Shown here: positions 7,421 through 12,149 of the stretch, one piece after another
How the letters are laid out: the number at the start of each line of letters is the position of its first letter
Numbering within the stretch: the stretch's first letter is position 1
Assembly (NCBI GenBank): GCA_029857655.1
Contig: JAOUGR010000029.1
Coordinates: 1 to 12,149 of the forward strand
DNA: 12,149 nucleotides
Direction of reading: 5' to 3'
Origin: Gammaproteobacteria bacterium
GTDB lineage: Bacteria > Pseudomonadota > Gammaproteobacteria > Steroidobacterales > Steroidobacteraceae
Made by a program: the position numbers and the translations under genes
The notes under the pieces: generated by a model
The model's database searches: none
The model's input: the letters and a program-made list of their open reading frames with translations, nothing else
What the model was told of the DNA's origin: nothing

Positions 7421-8070
7421 GTTTCATCCTCGATGCACTGCGCAAGTCCGAACTCGAGCGCCAGCGCCAGAGCGGCCCCAGCATCGCGGAACTCCCCATC
7501 GCGCGCGACGACCGGCGCCTGCCCTGGGCCTTGCTCGCCATCGGCTTGCTGCTTGCGATCAATGTCGGCGTACTCCTGTACTTCTTCCTGCGGGAAAACA
7601 CGACCCCAGTGGCAGCCGTGGAAACGACCGCAACGCCCGCGCCGGCAAGCGTTGCGACTGTCATGACCGCGCCGATCCCTGCGCCCCTGACGGCGCCGCC
7701 GCCAACGGAGCTGCCGGCCGCAGACACGCGGATACCTGAGGCAGCCACGATGCCAGACGCCACGCTGCCGCCACCCGCACCAGACCCGACGCTCCTGCCT
7801 GACGCACGGGTCACTTACGTGGCGGGAACCGTCGAGGAAATGCCTCCACCCATCGCCGACCTGCCGGCACAGGCCACCGCAGGCCTGCCGGAGCTTTCTG
7901 TCGACCTGCACATCTACTCGGATGATCCCGCGAAGCGTGCCGTATTCATCAACGGCAGGCGGTACCAGCGCGGCGGCGTGCTGGTCGAAGGCCCGAGGGT
8001 CGAGGAAATCAATCGCGAGGGCGCCGTTCTCAGTTACCGGGGCCGGCGCTTCCTGCTGCCCCGTCAATAG
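7417..8070 (+). CDS. gspB: General secretion pathway protein GspB
   Basis: This 217-residue protein starts at GTG 7417, overlapping the gspA stop (GTGA), with ACGAGG just upstream as a plausible ribosome site. The N terminus MSFILDALRKSELERQRQ is diagnostic for GspB/ExeB-type proteins. A membrane helix lies at about 36-58, followed by a long Ala/Pro/Thr-rich periplasmic linker (about 61-150). The C-terminal T2SSB domain occupies about residues 157-217 (LPELSVDLHIYS at its start, VFINGRRYQRGG, and the final RGRRFLLP). GspB pairs with GspA in the inner membrane and is thought to connect it to the secretin. Linker length varies in the family and nothing looks broken. Confidence 0.93.
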   Translation: MSFILDALRKSELERQRQSGPSIAELPIARDDRRLPWALLAIGLLLAINVGVLLYFFLRENTTPVAAVETTATPAPASVATVMTAPIPAPLTAPPPTELPAADTRIPEAATMPDATLPPPAPDPTLLPDARVTYVAGTVEEMPPPIADLPAQATAGLPELSVDLHIYSDDPAKRAVFINGRRYQRGGVLVEGPRVEEINREGAVLSYRGRRFLLPRQ

Positions 8071-8090
8071 ACAGCGAGCCTGCCCACGGC

Positions 8091-9965
8091 ATGAATGCAG
8101 TTGCGCTGCCCGCCCATACGCTGAGCGGCATAGATCTGGCCGCAGCCTTGCGTGCCGGCATCTATCGCCTGATCTCGCGCGAAGAGACCATCAACAAGAT
8201 CAACGTTTTCCCGGTCGCCGATGGCGACACCGGCACTAACCTTGCGCTCACGCTCCAGGCCGTCCTGCTGGTGCTTCGGGCAAGTCCGGATGCGCATGCC
8301 GGGCAGACGCTCACGCGCGTCGCCGACGCCGCGCTCGATGGTGCGCGCGGCAACTCCGGCGCGATCCTCGCCCAGTTCCTGCTGGGCCTCGGCGATCGCG
8401 CCGGCCATCTCGCAGAACTCAGCGTCGAGGCCTTCGCCGATGCTGTCAGCGGCGGTGCGAGCTATGCGCGCGAATCGCTGGCGGAGCCGCGCGAGGGCAC
8501 GATCCTGACGGTGCTGACCGATTTTGCCGCCGCGGTCGCCCGCGAAGTCCGGGAGCGCGGCGTCTGCGACTTTCCCTCGCTGTTCCGGACCGCCCTCGCC
8601 ACTGCGCAACGCTCGCTCAAAGCCACTCGCGAGCAGCTCGAGGCGCTGCGCCGCGCCAATGTCGTGGATGCCGGCGCCCTTGGCTTCGTCGAGCTCGTCG
8701 CTGGAATGTCGGATTACCTCGACACCGGAATCGCCCCGGCTGACGACGCGCCGATCGAACTCGTTCATGACGAGCAGTCGGCCGCCGGGCAGGAAGAGGA
8801 CCTCGAGTACCGCTACTGCACGGAATGCATGATCACGGGTGACAGCATCGACCGGCGCAAGCTGCGCGAACAGGCTTCCTCCCTTGGAGCAAGTCTTGTC
8901 GTCGCGGGTACCCATCGCAAGGTCCGGCTGCACTTGCACCTGAACGAACCCAGCCTGCTGTTCGAACTCGCGGCCCGCCACGGGGCAGTCAGCGGCGAGA
9001 AGGCAGACGACATGCAGCGACAGCAGGAGATGGCGCACCATGAATCACGCAGGCACGTCGCAGTCGTTACCGATTCCGCCGCCGACCTGCCTGACTCAGT
9101 CATGGAGGCACTTGATATCCACATGGTGCCGGTGCGAGTGCACTTCGGCACCCACAGCTATCTCGACAAGATCAGCCTTTCACCTGAGCAGTTCTTCCAT
9201 GAGCTCGCCACGAATCCACAGCACCCGAAGACTTCGCTGCCGCCGCCGGGTGACTTCAGGCGCGCCTTCGAATTCCTGGGTTCGCATTACCAGGCCGTCG
9301 TCTATGTCGGATTGACATCGCGTGTCAGCGGCACCTTCCAGAGTGCAGAGACTGCCGCCGGACGCGCGCGCACCCGCGCGCAGATCGTCACCGTCGATTC
9401 CGGCACGGCCACGCTCGGCCAGGGGCTGATTGCGATGCGCGCGGCGGAAGTCGCGGCAGCTGGCGGTGACGCGGAGGCGGTGCGCGACGCCGCGATCGCA
9501 GCCCGCCGCCGGACGCGCACCTGGGGTTGCCTGGTCACGCTCGAGTACGCCGTGCGTGGCGGTCGTGTTCCGCGCTGGGTCAAGACCCTGGCGGACCTGC
9601 TGCAGCTCACGCCGATAATCGCCGTGCATGCCGATGGAAGCGTCGGCATCGGTGGCGTGCTGTTCGGCCGCGCCAGTCCATACGCCCGTTTTGGCAGGTT
9701 CCTGCGGCGGCGACTAGACCCCGGCAAGCGCTGGCGCATCGGCGTCGCGCACGCCAATGCACCGGATGCAGCCTTGCTGGTGCGTGATGCCGTCGTCGCC
9801 GGTCTCACGGAAACGGATGTGCTGCCCGTCATTCCGCTCGGCACGGCGCTGGGCGTACACGGAGGACCCGGTTGCGTCGTGGTGGCCGTGCAGGAAATGG
9901 ACTGGCCGCCGGCACGCGAAGATCAGGCCCGCGCCCGGGATCTGCCGCGCCACACCCGGAAATAA
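8091..9965 (+). CDS. Single-chain fatty acid kinase: DhaL/Dak2 kinase + FakA middle domain + DegV (FakB-like) domain
   Basis: This is a 624-residue fusion. Residues about 12-200 are a DhaL/Dak2 ATP-binding domain: NVFPVADGDTGTN with Asp44 and Asp46, GARGNSGAI at 84-92, and EGTILTVL. Residues about 235-315 match the FakA middle domain, with Cys243 in YRYCTEC and His281/His283 in LHLHLNEP, the counterparts of the zinc ligands of Staphylococcus FakA as I recall them. From about 319 a DegV domain begins (VAVVTDSAADLP; Thr381; LTSRVSGTFQSA with Ser410; VHGGPG with His590). In two-part systems FakB binds the fatty acid and FakA phosphorylates it to acyl-phosphate for PlsX/PlsY. Here both seem to sit on one chain, with DegV taking the place of the usual FakA C-terminal domain. 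It lies 20 bp after gspB with a weak ribosome site (AGCGAG). Its 3' end overlaps a convergent gene by 43 bp. Domain calls are firm; the reaction is inferred. Confidence 0.92.
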   Translation: MNAVALPAHTLSGIDLAAALRAGIYRLISREETINKINVFPVADGDTGTNLALTLQAVLLVLRASPDAHAGQTLTRVADAALDGARGNSGAILAQFLLGLGDRAGHLAELSVEAFADAVSGGASYARESLAEPREGTILTVLTDFAAAVAREVRERGVCDFPSLFRTALATAQRSLKATREQLEALRRANVVDAGALGFVELVAGMSDYLDTGIAPADDAPIELVHDEQSAAGQEEDLEYRYCTECMITGDSIDRRKLREQASSLGASLVVAGTHRKVRLHLHLNEPSLLFELAARHGAVSGEKADDMQRQQEMAHHESRRHVAVVTDSAADLPDSVMEALDIHMVPVRVHFGTHSYLDKISLSPEQFFHELATNPQHPKTSLPPPGDFRRAFEFLGSHYQAVVYVGLTSRVSGTFQSAETAAGRARTRAQIVTVDSGTATLGQGLIAMRAAEVAAAGGDAEAVRDAAIAARRRTRTWGCLVTLEYAVRGGRVPRWVKTLADLLQLTPIIAVHADGSVGIGGVLFGRASPYARFGRFLRRRLDPGKRWRIGVAHANAPDAALLVRDAVVAGLTETDVLPVIPLGTALGVHGGPGCVVVAVQEMDWPPAREDQARARDLPRHTRK

Positions 9966-10294
9966 ACCGCCAGGTTGATCACGATGACCAGCACCCCCAG
10001 CATCCACCGCAGCGCGGGTGTCAGGGTTTCTGGATAGATCACCGAAACCAGGTAATGATCGATGAAGCCGCCGCTGTATCCCCTGCTGCCACCCTGCACG
10101 CGCAGCCAATTCTCGAGTGGCGTCAGCGGACAGTACCAGCCCGCGAACTCGATCATGGCGCCCCATGCGGCCGCCGGCAGGTGCAGCCAGACGATCCAAC
10201 GGCGCCGCAGCACCAGAAGCCCGCCGAACACGACGAACAGGAGGAATGCCAAGTGCAGCAAAAGGACCGAGTCGGCGAGCGCAAGATAAACCAC
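9923..10294 (-). CDS. DUF2784 family small membrane protein
   Basis: This 123-residue inner-membrane protein starts at a GTG (10294), with membrane helices at about 6-29, 33-55 and 95-113. The loop between the second and third carries the DUF2784 pattern: GWYCPLTPLENWLR, then YSGGFIDHYLVSVIYP. The family has no known function. It is the last gene of the four-gene minus-strand operon, 16 bp after the rhodanese stop, with no strong Shine-Dalgarno, so coupling or readthrough is likely. Its last 43 bp are antisense to the end of the fatty acid kinase fusion gene, and no terminator is visible between the two convergent units. Confidence 0.88.
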   Translation of the reverse strand: MVYLALADSVLLLHLAFLLFVVFGGLLVLRRRWIVWLHLPAAAWGAMIEFAGWYCPLTPLENWLRVQGGSRGYSGGFIDHYLVSVIYPETLTPALRWMLGVLVIVINLAVYFRVWRGRSRARA

Positions 10295-10310
10295 GAGCGC
10301 CCGGGACGCT

Positions 10311-10709
10311 TCAGGGCTTCGCGTTCGCCTGGATCAGCGGCCGGTTTTCCTCGCTCCAGCGCAGATAGTCGCCCTCGAGGTGGAACAACCGGCTGAATCC
10401 GCTTTTCCCCAACGTCTCGAGCGCGATCGCCGCGCGCCGTCCGCTGCGACAGTACACGACGACATCGCGCTCATTCGCTGGCCCCAGTTCTGCAATCCGC
10501 TCGCCGAGCACGTCGTACGGGATGTTGACGGCGCCGGGAATGTGGCCCTCGTCGAACTCGGCAACACTGCGCACGTCCAGCACCAGCAGCGGCGGGTCGG
10601 CGGCCTCAAGCCGCTCGGCCAGGGCCCCTGGCTCAATGCCCGCGAAATTGTCAGCCCATGCCGCGCCAGTTGCGGCCAATGCCAGGAAGGCAAGCAGCGC
10701 AAACCGCAT
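10311..10709 (-). CDS. Exported single-domain rhodanese-like sulfurtransferase
   Basis: This 132-residue protein has a Sec signal peptide (residues 1-19, cleavage likely after AWA), so the mature protein is periplasmic. The rhodanese fold is clear: LLVLDVRSVAEFDEGHIPGAVNIPYD (45-66, given by its key residues Asp46, Arg47, Glu51, His56) and the active loop YCRSGRRA with catalytic Cys87. Such PspE-like proteins move sulfane sulfur to thiol or cyanide acceptors; the real acceptor is unknown. A strong GGAGGG site (10717-10722, 7 nt before the ATG) lies inside the end of the dodecin gene, and the gap to dodecin is 3 bp, so the two are co-expressed. Confidence 0.92.
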   Translation of the reverse strand: MRFALLAFLALAATGAAWADNFAGIEPGALAERLEAADPPLLVLDVRSVAEFDEGHIPGAVNIPYDVLGERIAELGPANERDVVVYCRSGRRAAIALETLGKSGFSRLFHLEGDYLRWSEENRPLIQANAKP

Positions 10710-10712
10710 TAC

Positions 10713-10916
10713 TCAGCCCTCCAGGACGAAGGTGACGCGCATCCGGACCCGGTACCCGGTGATCTTGCCCTTGTCGACCATGACTTCCTGGTCGGCGATC
10801 CAGGCACCGGTGATGTTCTTGAGCGTCTTGCTCGCCCGCATAATGCCCTGGCGAATTGCATCGTCCAGGCTCTTGTCGGATGTTGCGCTGATTTCAGTGA
10901 CTTTGGCGACGGTCAT
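10713..10916 (-). CDS. Dodecin (small flavin-binding protein)
   Basis: This complete 67-residue protein belongs to the dodecin family. Members form hollow dodecamers that store or sequester flavin (FMN/riboflavin or related), protecting the cell from free flavin photochemistry. Visible family features are AKVTEISATS at the N terminus, SLDDAIRQGIMRASKTL as the single helix, GAWIADQ with Trp39 as the probable flavin-stacking residue, and GKITGYRVRMRVTFVLE as the last strands. An excellent Shine-Dalgarno AAGGAGGA lies at 10924-10931, 7 nt before the ATG, and the ATG overlaps the stop of the upstream gene (4 bp). The strong site suggests high expression compared with its operon partners. Confidence 0.94.
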   Translation of the reverse strand: MTVAKVTEISATSDKSLDDAIRQGIMRASKTLKNITGAWIADQEVMVDKGKITGYRVRMRVTFVLEG

Positions 10917-11404
10917 GGCATATTCCTCCTTGTCTGTCGTGGTTCTATCGTGAGTGGTGATGATACTACTGGTGGCTCCGCATCCGGATCGCGATTCAGC
11001 AAAAGAGTCGAATATCCGGCGGCGACCGGCTCGCCTCCGCGCTCGGGAAAGTGCACGTTGATGGTCCGGTAGTGATAGGCGAACTCGGCGCCCGCCAGCA
11101 GCTTCCCGAGCCTTGCGGCGACTTCGGCGTCCGGTGCCGCCGCGATCACGTCACCTGCGGCCAGCGCCTCGCGCGACGACCTGAGCAGCAGGACCACGTC
11201 GAATCCGCCGCACGGATTGCCGGTTTCCAGCAATGAAAGGTCGTAGCCGATGTGAAACGGCATGAGATCCGAAGACTCGACACCCGGTAGTGCCTCTGTC
11301 GCGATTTCCCGCGCACGTGCGAACACGGCATCGCGATCGATGAACTGCGCCGCTGCAGGTGCGGTGAACAGGACAATTCCAAGCGCGATTCCGGCCAGCC
11401 GCAT
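10913..11404 (-). CDS. Small exported protein of unknown function, first gene of the dodecin operon
   Basis: This 163-residue protein starts at ATG 11404, supported by GGAGGA (11411-11416, 6 nt upstream) and by an immediate Sec signal peptide (MRLAGIALGIVLFTAPAAA, cleavage likely after AAA at residue 19-20). The frame is open to 11500, but that longer version would bury the signal peptide and overlap the DUF502 gene. The mature part is acidic, carries a single Cys (in NPCGG), and has a DVVLLLRSSREAL strand-helix and a HYRTINVHFPERGG segment. I do not recognise the family. Its position as leader of an operon with dodecin and a periplasmic rhodanese hints at an envelope or redox-linked role, which is inference. 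The stop overlaps the dodecin ATG. Confidence 0.75.
   Translation of the reverse strand: MRLAGIALGIVLFTAPAAAQFIDRDAVFARAREIATEALPGVESSDLMPFHIGYDLSLLETGNPCGGFDVVLLLRSSREALAAGDVIAAAPDAEVAARLGKLLAGAEFAYHYRTINVHFPERGGEPVAAGYSTLLLNRDPDAEPPVVSSPLTIEPRQTRRNMP
10924..10931 (-). promoter_or_regulatory. Near-perfect Shine-Dalgarno of dodecin
   Basis: On the minus strand this reads AAGGAGGA, 7 nt before the dodecin ATG and inside the 3' end of the preceding gene. It is the strongest ribosome site in the window and fixes the dodecin start. Confidence 0.8.
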
Positions 11405-11475
11405 TTCGGGTCCTCCGGTCGCTATCATGCACGCCTCAATGGCATGGCGCAGCCAGTCGCGCCCGGAGATGAACG
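11405..11475. promoter_or_regulatory. Divergent intergenic region, shared promoter space
   Basis: Only 71 bp separate the divergent starts at 11404 (-) and 11476 (+), so promoters of both units must lie here or inside the opposite coding region. TATCAT at 11423-11428 (+) is a five-of-six match to a -10 box but lacks a recognisable -35 at the right distance. GGAG at 11465-11468 is the ribosome site of the plus-strand gene, 7 nt from its ATG. No operator palindrome stands out. Confidence 0.4.
11411..11416 (-). promoter_or_regulatory. Shine-Dalgarno deciding the start of the small exported protein
   Basis: The minus strand reads GGAGGA 6 nt before ATG 11404. It selects this start over the upstream in-frame ATGs at 11428 and 11500, neither of which lies directly ahead of the signal peptide. 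Confidence 0.7.
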
Positions 11476-12069
11476 ATGTTCCGCAAGTTTCGCAGCGCAC
11501 TCATGCGCGGTCTCGTGGTCGTGCTGCCAATCGGCCTGACACTGTGGCTGCTCTGGTGGCTCGGAAGCTCGACGGAGTCGCTGCTGCAGCAGGCGATCAC
11601 GCTCGTGATCCCCGCCGAGCACTACCGCCCCGGCATGGGAATCATCGCAGCCGTCGCGCTGCTGCTCGCGGCGGGCACCCTGGTGAACGCGCTGCTGGTC
11701 CGCCGCATGCTTGCCGCATGGGAGCGATTCCTCGATCGAATCCCGGTGGTCAAGACGATCTACGGCGCGATTCGCGACTTCACGAGGCTGTTGCCGGCCG
11801 ACGGCAAGCGCCGCGACCTGAAACGGGTGGTGCTCGCCCGTTTTGGCGAGGCCCAGGTGGTCGGCTTCGTTACCCGGGACGACGCGGCCGAACTCGGCAT
11901 CGTGAAAAAAGAGGACGGGCTGGTCGCAGTGTATTTTCCGATGAGTTACCAGATCGGCGGCTATACCGTACTGGTCCCGCGCGCGGCGATCGTGCAACTC
12001 GACATGTCGGTCGAAACCGCCATGCGCCTGGTGCTGACCGGCGGACTATCCAGCGGGCCGGGGCACTAG
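11476..12069 (+). CDS. DUF502 family inner-membrane protein
   Basis: This complete 197-residue protein has two N-terminal membrane helices (about 11-31 and 54-76). The DUF502 signature RIPVVKTIYGAIRDF follows at residues 88-102, then a soluble C-terminal domain (VVLARFGEAQVVGFVT, VAVYFPMSYQIGGYTVLVP). This widespread family is related to plant COV/LCV membrane proteins and has no settled bacterial function. A GGAG ribosome site fits ATG 11476. It is divergent from the dodecin operon and ends head-on with the gene at the right edge, their stop codons overlapping. Confidence 0.93.
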   Translation: MFRKFRSALMRGLVVVLPIGLTLWLLWWLGSSTESLLQQAITLVIPAEHYRPGMGIIAAVALLLAAGTLVNALLVRRMLAAWERFLDRIPVVKTIYGAIRDFTRLLPADGKRRDLKRVVLARFGEAQVVGFVTRDDAAELGIVKKEDGLVAVYFPMSYQIGGYTVLVPRAAIVQLDMSVETAMRLVLTGGLSSGPGH

Positions 12070-12149
12070 TCCTTGCCGAGCTTGGAGATCTTTGCCCCCT
12101 CGAAGGTCAGGTTGTACATCAGGCCCTTGTTCGAATAGATGAACCCGAT
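12066..12149 (-). CDS. C-terminal end of a gene entering from the right edge, probably a YSC84/SYLF-domain protein
   Basis: Read on the minus strand, 27 codons followed by TAG (12068-12066) are open to the window edge. The peptide runs GFIYSNKGLMYNLTFEGAKI and then SKLGKD. The pattern of a short strand, a NKGLM turn and a LTFEGAKI strand resembles the C terminus of YSC84/SYLF lipid-binding proteins as I remember them, many of which are exported in Gram-negative bacteria. With only 27 residues this is tentative; the reading frame itself is likely because the stop abuts the convergent gene. Confidence 0.5.
   Translation of the reverse strand: MGFIYSNKGLMYNLTFEGAKISKLGKD

Noticed and set aside
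7105-9041. Two long minus-strand open frames (7105-8067 and 8064-9041) opposite gspB and the fatty acid kinase fusion
   Set aside because: Both are antisense shadows of genes with strong motifs, have no ribosome site of note and match no family I know.
11405-11500. Extended N terminus with CxxC (MRCETC) for the small exported protein
   Set aside because: The extension is antisense to the start of the DUF502 gene and would bury the signal peptide. GGAGGA directly before ATG 11404 fixes the shorter form.

Overview
The window is GC-rich (roughly 65% by eye), densely coding chromosomal DNA from a Gram-negative bacterium. A long-form FadE-type acyl-CoA dehydrogenase, the type II secretion accessory pair GspA/GspB, several Sec signal peptides and the mix of conserved families point to a gammaproteobacterium, perhaps from the Steroidobacteraceae/Nevskiales/Chromatiales side. 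That placement is inference from gene families only. I see no insertion sequences, CRISPR array, tRNA, rRNA or prophage genes. The window reads as ordinary core chromosome with several conserved but poorly characterised genes.

Layout, left to right. (1) Positions 1-1713 (+) hold the C-terminal part of fadE (beta-oxidation), cut by the window edge. (2) After a 148 bp gap with small inverted repeats comes a same-strand cluster at 1862-5654. It holds two conserved hypothetical proteins almost back to back, then a fusion of a DUF4286-like domain, a four-cysteine zinc ribbon and a DUF3667-type membrane domain, then dinB (DNA polymerase IV), whose ATG overlaps the preceding stop as ATGA. (3) After a 143 bp gap comes 5798-9965 (+). 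GspA (AAA ATPase, one membrane helix, periplasmic peptidoglycan-binding domain) and GspB overlap by 4 bp. Twenty bases later comes a 624-aa protein that joins the kinase half of a fatty acid kinase (FakA: DhaL/Dak2 plus zinc-binding middle domain) to a DegV/FakB fatty-acid-binding domain. (4) A compact minus-strand operon runs from 11404 down to 9923: a small exported protein, dodecin, an exported single-domain rhodanese and a DUF2784 membrane protein. Its last gene runs 43 bp antisense into the end of the fatty acid kinase fusion. (5) Divergent from that operon is a DUF502 membrane protein (11476-12069, +). Its stop codon overlaps the stop of a convergent gene that enters from the right edge, probably a YSC84/SYLF-domain protein.

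How the parts may work together. GspA and GspB are expected to help the outer-membrane secretin pass through or assemble in peptidoglycan, although no core gsp genes are in view. FadE degrades fatty acids, while the FakA-DegV fusion would phosphorylate free fatty acids for phospholipid synthesis. Both handle acyl chains but sit in separate transcription units, so no direct link can be claimed. The most interesting items are the single-chain fatty acid kinase, the DUF4286/zinc-ribbon/DUF3667 fusion ahead of dinB, and the dodecin-rhodanese-DUF2784 operon. I do not see a convincing wholly new system such as a defence island or a reverse transcriptase with an ncRNA.
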